From: Phytoactinopolyspora alkaliphila
GTDB taxonomy: Bacteria > Actinomycetota > Actinomycetes > Jiangellales > Jiangellaceae
Reading direction: 5' to 3'
NCBI RefSeq assembly: GCF_010550695.1
Contig: NZ_JAAGOB010000011.1
Location: 62,001-126,000, forward strand
Length of the DNA stretch: 64,000 nucleotides
Below, one piece after another: positions 9,755 through 19,053 of this stretch. A model generated the notes under the pieces. The model ran no database searches, was not told the DNA's origin, and saw nothing but the letters and a program-made list of their open reading frames with translations. The position numbers and the translations under genes are program-made. Position 1 is the stretch's first letter; every line of letters begins with the position of its first letter.

Positions 9755-9785
9755 AACCCCACCAGTCTACGGTGAGGCGCCCGGG

Positions 9786-11060
9786 TCACCCTCGTCGCAC
9801 GCTGAACACCCCGATCCCGTTCGGCACCGGACGCTCCACACCGCCCGGCGGGGAGTTGCGCAGGCTGACCGATCCAGCGCCGCGGTCGCGGGCGACCATG
9901 GTGCTAGAGCCACCGCCGTCGAGATTGATCGCGACGTCGGCACCGAGCCCGCTCATCACCTCGGCGAGATCCTGGATAGAGATCCCGGCGCTGTGCTCCT
10001 GGCTGCCGTCGACGGTCACCAGATAGACCGTGGCGCCGTCCGCGGCGGCGCCCGCGGCCGTGCGGGGTGCCCGGACCCCGTCCTGGAGCCCGGCCAGCGG
10101 CTCTCCGCCGCGAAGGATCGGTGTGCCACCGATAGCGAAATCGAATTCCGCACCGTCGCTGGCTACGAGCCGGTATTCGACGTCCACCGCATCGCCCGGT
10201 TCCAGGTGGTCGAGGCGGGCGGTGCCGCCTTCTCGTCCGACGAGGACGACCGTGCCGTCCGGTATCGCTCCGGCGCGTGGCTCGTCGTGCACCTCGGTGA
10301 CCACGCCATCGGAAACGACGACTTCGATCGTCTCGTCGGCGCACGGGTCGTTGCGGTGTGTGTCCGACCCACAAGTGGCACGCTTGCGGTTCGCCTCCCC
10401 CCATACGGGCGTGAAGGCGCCGACACCGCCCTGCCTGATCGCGTACTGGTTGAACCCATCGAGAGGGGTGGTGCCGGCGGGCGTGGTGATCACGCCTTCG
10501 AGGGAGAGCTCGGTCATCCTGGCCCTGCCTTCACTGACGCCGAAGACCGTCTCAAGGTTCGTCGTCTCCGGGGCCAGCGGCGGGCCCCAGCGCTGACGCA
10601 TCGGCACTGCCGCGGTCAGGGGCTCACCGTCGGCGACGGCCGGACCGACCGGCGCGTTCGTCCCGGCGATCTCCGGAGTCCCGCCGATGTCGAAGAAGTC
10701 GCCGTTGACACCGGCGACCGCGCCTGTGGCGTCGGCCAGCTCGGAAATCGCTTGCCGGGACGACACGACGCCGGGGTACAGCACATCCAGCGTCACCTGG
10801 GAGTTCCTCAGGGTCACCGTCAGCAGGTCGCCCTCGACGCGGTCGCCGGCGTCGTCGATCAATACGAACTCCCGGTGCCGCACCCCCGGGGCCACCGGCT
10901 GGGTCGGTCCCACCTCCAGCCCCGCACCGAACGCCGCCTCGCCTGCTTCGCCGGCCTGCGCTCCCGGGACGGCGACGAGCGCTAGTCCAAGCGCCCCGAT
11001 CGACACCGCCCCGAGCACCGTCGTGGTACCGCCTGTCCAGGGGAATCTCCCACGTGCCAT
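9786..11060 (-). CDS. Secreted phosphodiester glycosidase (NAGPA) domain protein
   Basis: About 424 residues. A basic N-terminus and hydrophobic core (about residues 11-32, ending near VPGAQAGEA) form a signal peptide. The rest contains the NAGPA/phosphodiester glycosidase fold: GAVAGVNGDFFDIGGTP, and near the C-terminus FAIGGTPILRGGE, RTAAG, VYLVTVDGSQ and AINLDGGGSSTMV. Eukaryotic members uncover mannose-6-phosphate tags; bacterial members are linked to cleavage of cell-wall or exopolysaccharide phosphodiesters. The exact substrate is unknown. The ATG at 11060 has an excellent GAGGAGGG ribosome site. A short gap separates it from the desulfurase gene downstream. Confidence 0.88.
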   Translation of the reverse strand: MARGRFPWTGGTTTVLGAVSIGALGLALVAVPGAQAGEAGEAAFGAGLEVGPTQPVAPGVRHREFVLIDDAGDRVEGDLLTVTLRNSQVTLDVLYPGVVSSRQAISELADATGAVAGVNGDFFDIGGTPEIAGTNAPVGPAVADGEPLTAAVPMRQRWGPPLAPETTNLETVFGVSEGRARMTELSLEGVITTPAGTTPLDGFNQYAIRQGGVGAFTPVWGEANRKRATCGSDTHRNDPCADETIEVVVSDGVVTEVHDEPRAGAIPDGTVVLVGREGGTARLDHLEPGDAVDVEYRLVASDGAEFDFAIGGTPILRGGEPLAGLQDGVRAPRTAAGAAADGATVYLVTVDGSQEHSAGISIQDLAEVMSGLGADVAINLDGGGSSTMVARDRGAGSVSLRNSPPGGVERPVPNGIGVFSVRRG

Positions 11061-11166
11061 GTGACCCTCCTCGGGTCTCGTCCGCCAGGTCGCGCGCCAG
11101 CGGGATGCCGAGACCAGCGAGAACGAGCCGCCGGAAGTTCGGAGCGCCAGCACGTGGCTAGCACTG

Positions 11167-11199
11167 TAGTGGCCTAGACCGTAATGGTCTAGGCCACTA
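11167..11199. terminator. Strong hairpin terminator after etfA
   Basis: A perfect 14-base-pair stem, TAGTGGCCTAGACC (11167-11180) pairing with GGTCTAGGCCACTA (11186-11199), closes a five-base loop. It lies 40 bases past the etfA stop on the minus strand and before the glycosidase gene. No long U tract follows, which is common for actinobacterial terminators. Confidence 0.8.
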
Positions 11200-11238
11200 A
11201 GCTAACGATAGACAACGAGAAGCCGGCGGGCCGGCCGT

Positions 11239-12186
11239 TCAGCCCTTGCGCTTGCCGATCTCCTCCGTGGCCTGCGGGAGGACCGCGTGCAGGTCACCGA
11301 CCACGCCGAAGTCCACCATCGAGAAGATCGGTGCTTCCGGGTCTTTGTCGACGGCGACGATCGTCTTCGACGTCTGCATCCCCGCCCGGTGCTGAATGGC
11401 TCCGGAGATACCGGCCGCAATGTACAGCTGGGGAGATACGGTCTTGCCGGTTTGCCCGACCTGGTGGGCGTGGGGATACCAACCAGAGTCGACGGCCGCG
11501 CGCGATGCCCCGACTGCGGCGCCCAAAGCGTCCGCCAGCGCCTCGACGGGCCCGAAGTCGCCGCCTGTCCCACGGCCACCGGACACGACGATGGCGGCCT
11601 CGCTGAGCTCGGGACGACCGCTGGCCTGACGGGGCTCTCGTGAGATCACCCGGGCAGCCCTGGCGGCGTCGGAGATCGACACCGTCAGCTTCTCTTCCGT
11701 GGGTGTGGTCTCGGCAGGCTCCGGGGTGGCCGAGTTGGGCTTCACCGTGATGATCGGAGTACCGTGCGTGACCTTGCCCGTGACGGCGTATGCGCCCGCG
11801 AAGGCGGACTGGGTGGCCACGAGGTCAGCGCTGACGTCTACAGCGTCGGTGATGACCCCGGACTCCAATTTGACCGCCAGCCTGGCGGCGATTTCCTTGC
11901 CATCCGGGCTGGAGGGCAGGAGAATCCCGGCCGGCTGCGAGGCAGCGGCCACCTGGGCCAGCACCTCCGCCTGCGGGGCCACGAGGTAGTCGTCGAACTC
12001 GGGGCTCTCCGCGATGTAGACCTTGGTGGCGCCGAACCGGCCCAGAGTCTCGCGGGCGGCCTCATAGCCGGCGCCGATGAAGACCGCCGACGGCTCACCC
12101 GCGCGCCGGGCGAGGGTCAGCAGCTCCGAGGTAGTTTTGCGCACCGCGCCGTCGGCATGGTCGACCAGGACGAGGATTTCAGCCAT
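11239..12186 (-). CDS. etfA: Electron transfer flavoprotein alpha subunit
   Basis: A 315-residue subunit of the heterodimer that passes electrons from acyl-CoA dehydrogenases to the quinone pool. The N-terminal half begins MAEILVLVDHADG. The C-terminal FAD-binding domain shows VVSGGRGTGG, SRAAVDSGWYPHAHQVGQTG, YIAAGISGAIQH and the closing VAVDKDPEAPIF. The internal ATG at 12186 is chosen because it matches the family start and has GGGAGAG upstream. The longer frame is Ser/Arg-rich and implausible. It follows etfB by 25 bases, forming the standard etfBA operon. No ETF dehydrogenase gene is adjacent. Confidence 0.96.
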   Translation of the reverse strand: MAEILVLVDHADGAVRKTTSELLTLARRAGEPSAVFIGAGYEAARETLGRFGATKVYIAESPEFDDYLVAPQAEVLAQVAAASQPAGILLPSSPDGKEIAARLAVKLESGVITDAVDVSADLVATQSAFAGAYAVTGKVTHGTPIITVKPNSATPEPAETTPTEEKLTVSISDAARAARVISREPRQASGRPELSEAAIVVSGGRGTGGDFGPVEALADALGAAVGASRAAVDSGWYPHAHQVGQTGKTVSPQLYIAAGISGAIQHRAGMQTSKTIVAVDKDPEAPIFSMVDFGVVGDLHAVLPQATEEIGKRKG

Positions 12187-12211
12187 GTGTGCTCTCCCTA
12201 AGAGCCGTGAA

Positions 12212-12994
12212 TCAGATGAACTTCTGGCTGGCGAGGTATTCGGCGAGCTTGGTGCCGCCGTCGCCCTCGTCGGTGACGATCTCGCCCTGCGTGCGCGCTG
12301 GGCGAGCGACGACGGTCTCGACCGCCGTCCAGGCGGCGGCCAGGCCGACCGTGGACGGATCGACCTCGAGATCGGCAAGGCTCCACGTCTGGACCGGCTT
12401 CTTCTTCGCCGCCATGATGCCCTTGAACGACGGATAGCGCGGCTCGTTGATCTGATCCGTCACCGAGACGATGGCCGGCAGCCGCACCTCGACCGTCTCG
12501 GTGGAATCGGCGTCACGGCGAGCAGTGATCTTGCCGTCGCCGACGGTGAACTCTCCCACGAATCCGACCTGGGCGACGCCCAGCCGCTCCGCCAGCATCG
12601 CGGGGACGACCCCCATGCCGCCGTCGGTGGAGGCCATACCGGTGACGACGAGGTCCACGTCGCCGATCTTGCGGATGGCGGCGGCGAGGACCTCCGACGT
12701 GGCGGGCGCGTCGGAGCCGTGCAGCGCGTCGTCGACGATGTGCACCGCTGCGCCGGCACCCATCTGCAAGGCTCGCTTCACCGCGTCGAGCGCGCCTTGA
12801 GGCCCCATGGTCACGGCGATCACCTCGGTGTCGCCCGCGGTCTCGGAGATCTTCAGCGCCTCCTCGAGGGCGTACTCGTCGAGTTCGGACAGGATGCCGT
12901 CGACGCCCGTACGATCTGTCGTGTTGTCGGAGCCGTCGAATGTGCGCTCCGCCGCCGCGTCCGGCACGTGCTTCACCAATGTGACGATCTTCAT
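12212..12994 (-). CDS. etfB: Electron transfer flavoprotein beta subunit
   Basis: A 260-residue partner of EtfA. Family features include MKIVTLVKHVPD at the start, the nucleotide-binding region VTMGPQGALDAVKRALQMGA (residues about 60-80), TGMASTDGGMGVVPAMLAERLG and PRYPSFKGIMAAKKKP. The last is part of the partner-recognition loop of EtfB proteins. In known complexes EtfB binds AMP and docks with dehydrogenases. It is first in the etfBA operon. The 243 bases upstream separate it from a rightward gene and probably carry divergent promoters, but no clear box was assigned. The length is normal. Confidence 0.96.
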   Translation of the reverse strand: MKIVTLVKHVPDAAAERTFDGSDNTTDRTGVDGILSELDEYALEEALKISETAGDTEVIAVTMGPQGALDAVKRALQMGAGAAVHIVDDALHGSDAPATSEVLAAAIRKIGDVDLVVTGMASTDGGMGVVPAMLAERLGVAQVGFVGEFTVGDGKITARRDADSTETVEVRLPAIVSVTDQINEPRYPSFKGIMAAKKKPVQTWSLADLEVDPSTVGLAAAWTAVETVVARPARTQGEIVTDEGDGGTKLAEYLASQKFI

Positions 12995-13237
12995 GATCGG
13001 GCCACAACCTCCTGCGCTGCCTCTGGCGTGGACGAAAGGCGGCGTCGAACTGGGTCACGGCCTTTCGTGGTCGCCACGATCGTACCTCTTGTTACTCACG
13101 GGTAACACCTGCGCGCCGGATCTGCGCAGTGGAACATGTCACACCGGCGCACCGCGCTGACGTTACCCGTCAGCGGTAGCGGGTACTCGATCAGCACATC
13201 ATCCGATGTACGGGAACTCGAATGAAAGAAGGGCGAC

Positions 13238-13609
13238 ATGACGGAGACACCTGGCGACACCGGCACCGAGCGGATGGCTGCCGCTCGCGAAGGCATGCCG
13301 GTCCTCGACGTCACAGGCGAGGAGATCGGTACCGTTCAGGAGATGAAGCTCGGTGACCCCGAGGCGGTCACGGGTGCTGGTCAGGAAGCCGGAGACAATC
13401 CGCCCACCATACTCGGACACATCGCCGAGGCATTCACCAGCGACGACCTTCCCGAGCACGTGGCCGAACGGGCCCGGCGGCTGGGCTACCTCAAGGTGAG
13501 TCGCACGATGTCGCCCACCGACATCTTCGTGATCGGCGACCAGGTGGCTGACGTGGCCGACGGCTCGGTGCGGCTCAGCGTGGAGCGGGACGAGCTGTAC
13601 GCGAAGTAG
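13238..13609 (+). CDS. Small PRC-barrel-like protein
   Basis: A 123-residue soluble acidic protein. The segment GMPVLDVTGEEIGTVQEMKLGD near residues 18-39 resembles the start of PRC-barrel domains (a residue pattern of DxxGxxIGxVxEM). The middle (AEAFTSDDLPEHVAERARRLGYLKV) is helical and the end is a short beta-rich segment. PRC-barrel-like proteins occur in RNA processing and photosynthetic complexes and as stress proteins, and no function can be given here. AAAGAAGGG lies just upstream of the ATG. Its 3' end overlaps the convergent HTTM gene by 35 bases. It is the only rightward gene between etfB and glgX. Confidence 0.7.
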   Translation: MTETPGDTGTERMAAAREGMPVLDVTGEEIGTVQEMKLGDPEAVTGAGQEAGDNPPTILGHIAEAFTSDDLPEHVAERARRLGYLKVSRTMSPTDIFVIGDQVADVADGSVRLSVERDELYAK

Positions 13610-14636
13610 GCACCTCCTGCGGGCGTTCCGGCTCGGGGCCGGCCGGCTCACGCGGATCCGGCGCCTGGGCGTCCGTCCTCGCCTGTGCCCGGATCCGGGC
13701 CACCTGCCGCCGCAGCCAGGCGGCGAAGGCCGTGTAGGTCTGATCGCGCACGAAGATGGCATCGGCCGCCAGGATGGCGAGGGAGAACCACGGCAGCGCC
13801 ATGGTCACCGCGATCCCCACGTGCATGCCGAACAGCAGGAGGAGGGCGACCACCCGGGTGATGCGCCGCATGAGCAGGAGCGGGAAGAACAGCTGGACGA
13901 ACACGGTGACGTAACTGCCGATGGTCACCACGACGCCGCTGGTGTACACCATCTCGTTGAGGCCCGGCCAGGCCGCGTACTGGTCGATCTGCAGCGGGTA
14001 GTAGAGCCCTACGCCTTCCTGCCACATCGATCCCCGCACCTTCGACATGCCCGAGACGACGTACACGAAGAACACCTGGGCGGCGATCGCCATCAGGGCG
14101 ACATTGTGGAAGAGCACACCGGGCCAGGCCGGCCAGCGGTCGAGAATCTCCCGCGCGTTCGGTGTACGCCGACGCCGGCGGGCATCGAGCGACCAGTGAG
14201 CCGAGATGTCGGCGAAGCACATGAACAGCAGCGCGATCCGGACCAGATTGTCTCCGGCGTCGGTCGCCAGCGGATTGAGCCGCATCATGCTGGCCAGCAG
14301 GAGAAGGAGGACCGGCGTGACGATCCGGGCTCGCCAGCCGAGCGTGAACAGCACGGCCACCACGCCGAGGACCAGGTACTTGAGGGTGAACACCATCCCC
14401 GAGTCCGTCTCGGAGAAGATGGCAGTGAAGGGGAACTCCCACTCGTCGACCGCTACCCAGGGAAGCAGCCACCGCGAGCCGGCGCCCCACACGTAGTGCC
14501 GGTCCGCGAAGTTCACCAGTAGCGAGCCGAGAACCGCGACACCGAGAAGGATCCGCATCACCGACAGCCCGTAGGTGGCCTTCTTCCCCTCGAACAGCCA
14601 CCGCTCGCCACGGTCGATCAGACTGACCGGGTTCAT
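13575..14636 (-). CDS. HTTM domain membrane protein, cassette copy 1 (gamma-carboxylase-like)
   Basis: A 353-residue polytopic membrane protein with HTTM-domain hallmarks: the N-terminal ATYGLSVMRILLG helix, DRHYVWG, CFADISAHWSLDARR near residues 140-153, and SGMSKVRGSMWQEGVGLYYP. HTTM domains are homologous to the membrane part of vitamin-K-dependent gamma-glutamyl carboxylase. K199 in SGMSK appears to align with the carboxylase active-site lysine. About seven transmembrane segments are visible, and the C-terminus is basic and cytosolic. The ATG at 14636 overlaps the upstream DUF5819 stop (ATGA), so translation is coupled. It is a paralogue of the HTTM gene at 17905-19053. Any reaction on a surface-protein substrate is inference. 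Confidence 0.9.
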   Translation of the reverse strand: MNPVSLIDRGERWLFEGKKATYGLSVMRILLGVAVLGSLLVNFADRHYVWGAGSRWLLPWVAVDEWEFPFTAIFSETDSGMVFTLKYLVLGVVAVLFTLGWRARIVTPVLLLLLASMMRLNPLATDAGDNLVRIALLFMCFADISAHWSLDARRRRRTPNAREILDRWPAWPGVLFHNVALMAIAAQVFFVYVVSGMSKVRGSMWQEGVGLYYPLQIDQYAAWPGLNEMVYTSGVVVTIGSYVTVFVQLFFPLLLMRRITRVVALLLLFGMHVGIAVTMALPWFSLAILAADAIFVRDQTYTAFAAWLRRQVARIRAQARTDAQAPDPREPAGPEPERPQEVPTSRTARPAPR

Positions 14637-15436
14637 CGTGCCGCCCCCAGCCTCTGCATGGTCCGGGCGAAGGCGTCGTCGTCCTGACCCTCCGCGTCGA
14701 GAGTCGGCCGCCATCCGAAGTCCCGGTACGTCCGGCGCGGGTCCTCCGGTTCGGGTTCGAGGCGATCGTCCCAGCGAGGCACCGGAGTGCGTTGCAACTG
14801 GATCTGGACAGACTCGACCTCATCGCCCCAGATCGCTCTCGACACCTGGGTGGCGTAGCCGGTGGCGACGCGGTCCGCACGAACCATCGTCGCCACTCTC
14901 GACGACGACTCACCGCCTTGTTCCTCGATGAGGTCCTCGGCGAGGGGCTTCCAGTTGCTCATGTCGGCGTAGTCGGCGGCCATGATCTCGCGTTGCGCGT
15001 CGCTCAGGCGGTTCCACGCCGAGTTGAGACGGCGATGAAGATTCGACGACAGCCGGCTAGCCCGGGAGGGGGCCGGGCTACCGCGCACCTCAGTCCATTC
15101 GAAGCCCGTGGCCGAGACCCACTCGGTGGTGCGCAGATCTCCCGATGCCGGATCACGCAGCCGGGCACGGACGAGGATCTCGTCCTCGCTGTTCACCGGA
15201 TTCGGGGCGAACAGACTCCAATTCTGCTGGAAGAAGGGCCGGATATACCCGCGGACCTCTTCGTTCACGGCCTCCCGGATCGGATTCGACGGGGCGTTCC
15301 ACAGAAATGTGACAGCGACGTGGATGCCGAGAAGGCCCACGAGGAAGAATGCGACCCCGCGGGCGATCGGTGGCACGGCAATCCGCGCCGCGCGTTGATC
15401 CGTCACGTCTGACACGCCCGCCAGGGTAGACGACAT
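14633..15436 (-). CDS. DUF5819 family protein, cassette copy 1
   Basis: A 267-residue protein with one N-terminal membrane helix (about residues 24-45: ARGVAFFLVGLLGIHVAVTF) and a large predicted extracellular domain. The signature [19 protein letters not shown] defines DUF5819. Further family-like parts are the RLSSNLHRRLNSAWNRLSDA helix and the end motif RTYRDFGWRPT. DUF5819 genes are typically paired with HTTM genes, here by a 4-base ATGA overlap, so the two products probably form a membrane complex. The ATG at 15436 was chosen over the upstream frame start, which would put the terminator hairpin inside the gene. Function is unknown. Confidence 0.88.
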   Translation of the reverse strand: MSSTLAGVSDVTDQRAARIAVPPIARGVAFFLVGLLGIHVAVTFLWNAPSNPIREAVNEEVRGYIRPFFQQNWSLFAPNPVNSEDEILVRARLRDPASGDLRTTEWVSATGFEWTEVRGSPAPSRASRLSSNLHRRLNSAWNRLSDAQREIMAADYADMSNWKPLAEDLIEEQGGESSSRVATMVRADRVATGYATQVSRAIWGDEVESVQIQLQRTPVPRWDDRLEPEPEDPRRTYRDFGWRPTLDAEGQDDDAFARTMQRLGAAR

Positions 15437-15470
15437 GCCGGCTCGGCCATAAGCCGCCCGACGACGACGG

Positions 15471-15500
15471 AGGGGCCGGCGCCTCACGGCGCCGGCCCCT
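15471..15500. terminator. Hairpin between surface-protein gene 1 and its DUF5819 gene
   Basis: A perfect 13-base stem, AGGGGCCGGCGCC (15471-15483) with GGCGCCGGCCCCT (15488-15500), and a TCAC loop. It is located 37 bases past the stop of the surface-protein gene and ahead of the DUF5819 start, so it could terminate or attenuate transcription into the accessory genes. Confidence 0.85.
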
Positions 15501-15536
15501 CCCATGAGGTCAATGACCTACTCGGGGGTTAAGAAC

Positions 15537-17534
15537 TCACCCCTGAGCCGCCATCCGGCGGTTGCGGCTGACCGTGTAGAAGGTGTAGCCACCCGCAGCC
15601 AGCAGGCCGACGATCAGCAGCAGCCAGAGCACGTTGGAACCCGTGTCGGGCAGGTCGCCATCGGCATCCGCGTCGGCATCTGCATCCGCATCCGCGTCAG
15701 CTTCGGCATCAGCGTCCGCATCAACCTCAGCGTCCGCATCAACCTCAGCGTCCGCGTCCACGTCCGCGTCCACGTCCGCGTCCACGTCCGCGTCCACGTC
15801 GGCATCCACATCAGCGTCCACGTCGGCATCCACATCAGCGTCCACGTCGGCATCCACATCAGCGTCCACATCGGCATCCACGTCCGCGTCCACATCGGCG
15901 TCCACGTCCGCGTCCACGTCCGCGTCGACCTCCTGCTCCTGCGCCACGTTCGCGCCGACCTCGGAACGAGCCAGGTCGATCTGGGCCAGGCTGTTCTCCG
16001 GAAGGACATTCACGAACAGCGCCGAAACGCGGAAGGGGCCACCGGACTCCAGAGCCGCCGCTTCGAAGTCGACTGTGGGCACCGTACGCAGGGCCTGCGC
16101 GGCAGCGCTCGCGTTCGGCTGATCCGGCTGGTAGTTCAGCTTGATCGACAGGATGTCGCTCAGAAGATCGAACACGTCTTCCAGGGTGTCCTCGAGTCCG
16201 AGGTCACCGATCAGGCCGTTCAGCGTGCCGCTGAGGTCGTCCACCAGCGCCGTGGCGTCGTCGAGGACGCCGGCGACAATGCTGACCACCGCGTTGAGCA
16301 CACCGCTCACCAAGCCGGACACGGTACCAACGACGCCGGTGCTGTTGTCGACGATCAGGGCATCGCCGGAGGCGATCTCGTCGAGCGTTCCGCTCAGGCT
16401 CAGGTCGAGCGTGCCAGCGATAGATGACGCGTTGAGCGACACATTGAGCTTGACAGCGTCGAGCGCGGTGGAAACCGTGTCGACGATGTCGCCGAGCAGG
16501 TCGCTCAGCAGGTCGCTCAGGTTGTCGAGCAGGCCACCGATGACAGCCGAGCTGAGCAGCTCGGTGTTCGGCGCCTGGCCGTTCAGCCCGCCGTCGAGAA
16601 GCTCGTTGAGATCGATGCTCAGCGTGCCGGTCGTCAGGTCGAGCTCGATGCCCGAACCGCCGATCGTCGAACTGAGCAGCTCCTCGACCGCGCCCTCGAT
16701 GTCGGTGTCGACACTGATGTCCAGATCCAGGCTGGCACCCAGAAGGTTCAGGACCGAGTTGAGGACGCCGAGGGTCCCGAGGGCATCGCCCAGGGCGCCG
16801 TCTTCTCCGAGCACGCTGTTCAGCAGGTCGTCGATCGAACCCGTGGTGTCCAGGATCTCCGGCATGAGTTCACCGAGCGCCGGGATCTGAACGTGGAGCC
16901 AGCCGCCGGCGATCTCGTAGTCGCGGTGCAGCTGGAACTCGTCGGACTCGTTGCCCGTTCCGAAGACGTCGCCTTCGGACGTCGGGCCGATCAGGTGCGC
17001 CTCCGACGAGATCGCGCCGAGCTCGAGCTCGACGTCCGCGATCAGGTCGGTGAGCTCCTCACCGAGAAGATCGGTGAGGTCGAAGTTGGCGTTGCCGGGG
17101 AACCCGGCATCCACGCCGGTGCCGACGCCGCCGTTGTCCGCGACCGCGCCGGTCGCGGCGCTCGAGGTCGCGTCGTCCTCGGCCGTCGCCCACTGGTTGA
17201 CGGCGCCGAGCTCGATGATGTCGCTCAGCGGAAGCTGAAGTCCGCCTGGAATGTCGAGCTCGATGGAGTTGAGCAGCTCGACAGTCAGCGGGTTGGCGTC
17301 GGTCTCAGGCTCCGGCGTACCGAAGTTCTCCACCTCAACACCGGCCAGCTCGACGATGTCGTCGAGGTCGACGCCGAGCAGTTCACCGGCGAGGAACCTC
17401 GCTTCAGCGCGCGAGTAGTCTCCTTCGTCCGCCGACGCTGGCATCGCCAGACTCGTCGACGCCAGGGCGGTTATCGCCCCTGCGGCGACGGTGCTGGACA
17501 GCAACCGTCGACGCCTTGCACTTTCAAACGTCAT
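15537..17534 (-). CDS. LPxTG-anchored surface protein with DADV repeats, choice-of-anchor G type, copy 1
   Basis: A 665-residue secreted wall protein. A signal peptide (about 1-33, ending ASADEGDYS) is followed by a conserved region: [18 protein letters not shown], then [12 protein letters not shown], then [14 protein letters not shown]. That region fits the choice-of-anchor G family, an assignment from memory. A leucine/asparagine-rich mid-region and an Asp/Ala/Val stalk of about 90 residues follow. The end carries the sortase motif LPDTG, a hydrophobic helix and a basic tail. The ATG at 17534 follows AGGGGAGAA, the same ribosome site as copy 2. The upstream extension of the frame is not credible. 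No sortase gene is in the window. It is paralogous to 19940-22474 but has a much shorter stalk. Confidence 0.92.
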   Translation of the reverse strand: MTFESARRRRLLSSTVAAGAITALASTSLAMPASADEGDYSRAEARFLAGELLGVDLDDIVELAGVEVENFGTPEPETDANPLTVELLNSIELDIPGGLQLPLSDIIELGAVNQWATAEDDATSSAATGAVADNGGVGTGVDAGFPGNANFDLTDLLGEELTDLIADVELELGAISSEAHLIGPTSEGDVFGTGNESDEFQLHRDYEIAGGWLHVQIPALGELMPEILDTTGSIDDLLNSVLGEDGALGDALGTLGVLNSVLNLLGASLDLDISVDTDIEGAVEELLSSTIGGSGIELDLTTGTLSIDLNELLDGGLNGQAPNTELLSSAVIGGLLDNLSDLLSDLLGDIVDTVSTALDAVKLNVSLNASSIAGTLDLSLSGTLDEIASGDALIVDNSTGVVGTVSGLVSGVLNAVVSIVAGVLDDATALVDDLSGTLNGLIGDLGLEDTLEDVFDLLSDILSIKLNYQPDQPNASAAAQALRTVPTVDFEAAALESGGPFRVSALFVNVLPENSLAQIDLARSEVGANVAQEQEVDADVDADVDADVDADVDADVDADVDADVDADVDADVDADVDADVDADVDADVDADVDADAEVDADAEVDADADAEADADADADADADADGDLPDTGSNVLWLLLIVGLLAAGGYTFYTVSRNRRMAAQG
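15655..15932 (-). repeat. Dodecamer repeat tract encoding (Asp-Ala-Asp-Val)n, short version
   Basis: About 280 bases of tandem 12-mers with GAC-GCN-GAC-GTN pattern on the coding strand, degenerating toward the 3' end to [11 protein letters not shown] and DADADA. The tract encodes a highly acidic stalk just before the LPDTG signal. Third-base differences break perfect DNA identity, though exact 12-mers recur. Confidence 0.92.
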
Positions 17535-17904
17535 GCCTTCTCCCCTAGGGCAGTACCAAAAGGTGTCGCGGCCATGAAAGTTAGACAGCGCTCGCCGCGA
17601 CATGACCAAGACACTATCGGCATGAAGTTCGCTTGTCGCATGGGTAATGATCGTCCGTTCGGACATAAATTATGACCGTCCAGGCACTGGTCAGTGAGGA
17701 ATGCGACAATAGGACCATAGGGCCGTAGTGTCCTATTCTGGACATTTCACTCATCTGCCCTCAAGCAGCTCACACGCGTGCCGGCCTACCGTATTCACCA
17801 ACGCGACAAAATGGCGCCGGCAGATGCCGGCGCCATGAGGTAGGGCGAATTCGGAGGACGGGGCCACCACGACGGGCCAGCCACATCCGCCGGCACGCAC
17901 CGAA
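17535..17904. other. 370-base gap upstream of surface-protein gene 1
   Basis: The gap holds the 5' leader and promoter of the leftward surface-protein gene and the tail of the upstream HTTM gene. Part of it (about 17570-17750) is visibly richer in A/T than the genes around it. It contains two palindromes, CATAAATTATG at 17664-17674 and TGTCC-N6-GGACA at 17729-17744, and a terminator hairpin at 17811-17836. No credible coding frame was seen. Confidence 0.6.
17811..17836. terminator. Hairpin terminator after HTTM gene 2
   Basis: A perfect 11-base stem, ATGGCGCCGGC (17811-17821) with GCCGGCGCCAT (17826-17836), loop AGAT. It lies 69 bases past the HTTM copy 2 stop, separating the two duplicated cassettes. 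Confidence 0.75.
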
Positions 17905-19053
17905 TCACGTATCAGTGCGGACCGTTCGGACGATTCCGACGGCTTCTTTGCGCTCCCGTTGCTGGACCACATGTTCGGCCGCACTTTGCTCGAGTTCCGC
18001 CGAAGGCGTGCCGGCACCCGGACGGTCGCGGCGGCGCCGCTCGTGCCAACGCTGTCTGACCCAGTCCTGGATGCTCGTGTAAGTCGCATCACGGATGAAG
18101 ATCATGTCGCCCGCCATGATGAACATCGAGAAGAACGGCAGTCCCATGATGAAGGCGATACCGAGGTGCATGGCCGCGACGCCGAGCAGGGCGATGATCC
18201 GCGTCGACCGGCGCAGCAGCATCAACGGGAAGAATACCTGGATGAACACCGAGAAGTAGGTGGCGATCATGACGGCCAGGGCACTGGCGCCGAGCAGCTC
18301 GTTGATCGCCGGCCACGGCGAGTACTGCGACACCTGTAGCGGGTAGTAAATGCCGGTGCCGTCCTGCCACCGTTCTCCCTGGACCTTGTACAGGCCGGAG
18401 GCCAGGTAGATCATGCAGATCTGGGCACCGATGGCGACGATGGCCAGATTGTGGAACAGCACTGCCACGCGCGCCGCGTTCTCCCGCAGCTGAGGCTTCA
18501 CCTGCAGCTGGATCGGACTCTTCCACTCCCCGGTGGTCTGCTTGGCGCGCCTCCTGGCGTCCAGCGACCATCTGCCGGACATGTCGGCGAAGCACATGTA
18601 GAAGAACAGGATCCGGAAGATGTTGTCGCTCTGGTCTCCGTATATCGGCTGGGACTCGATCAGGCTGACCCAGAGCACCAGGATGATCGGCGCAAGGAGA
18701 CGCGTGCGCCAGCCGAGAACAAGCAGCACCAGCAGCACGGCGATCACGGCCAGCTTGGCGTCCAGCTCGAACTGGCTGCTTCCGCCGCTGATCATCGTAA
18801 ACGGCCAGCTGAAGCCACCGTTGTCGTCGATGGGCTCCAGCCAGCGGGCGGCGTCACCCCACAGATAGTGCCGGTTCAGCCAGTTGGCCGCCAGGAAGCC
18901 CAGAGCGGTGAGGCCGAACAGAATGCGCACGAGGGCGATGCCGTAGGTGGCCCGTTTCGCGCCGAGCAGCCAATCCTCGCCATCCTGGAGAACCGGCATG
19001 ATCTTGTCGCCGACAGGGTTGGACCGCTTGACCGGCGCTTGAATCTCACTCAC
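17905..19053 (-). CDS. HTTM domain membrane protein, cassette copy 2 (gamma-carboxylase-like)
   Basis: A 382-residue polytopic membrane protein and clear paralogue of the gene at 13575-14636. It shows [38 protein letters not shown] near residues 154-169, [20 protein letters not shown] near 219-238, and [21 protein letters not shown]-like terminal helices. K223, in SGLYK, occupies the position of K199 in copy 1 and seems to align with the catalytic lysine of vitamin-K-dependent carboxylase. The hydrophilic C-terminal tail (about 50 residues) is rich in Arg and Glu and longer than in copy 1. The ATG at 19053 overlaps the DUF5819 stop (ATGA). Its action on the neighbouring surface protein is a hypothesis. 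Confidence 0.92.
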   Translation of the reverse strand: MSEIQAPVKRSNPVGDKIMPVLQDGEDWLLGAKRATYGIALVRILFGLTALGFLAANWLNRHYLWGDAARWLEPIDDNGGFSWPFTMISGGSSQFELDAKLAVIAVLLVLLVLGWRTRLLAPIILVLWVSLIESQPIYGDQSDNIFRILFFYMCFADMSGRWSLDARRRAKQTTGEWKSPIQLQVKPQLRENAARVAVLFHNLAIVAIGAQICMIYLASGLYKVQGERWQDGTGIYYPLQVSQYSPWPAINELLGASALAVMIATYFSVFIQVFFPLMLLRRSTRIIALLGVAAMHLGIAFIMGLPFFSMFIMAGDMIFIRDATYTSIQDWVRQRWHERRRRDRPGAGTPSAELEQSAAEHVVQQRERKEAVGIVRTVRTDT

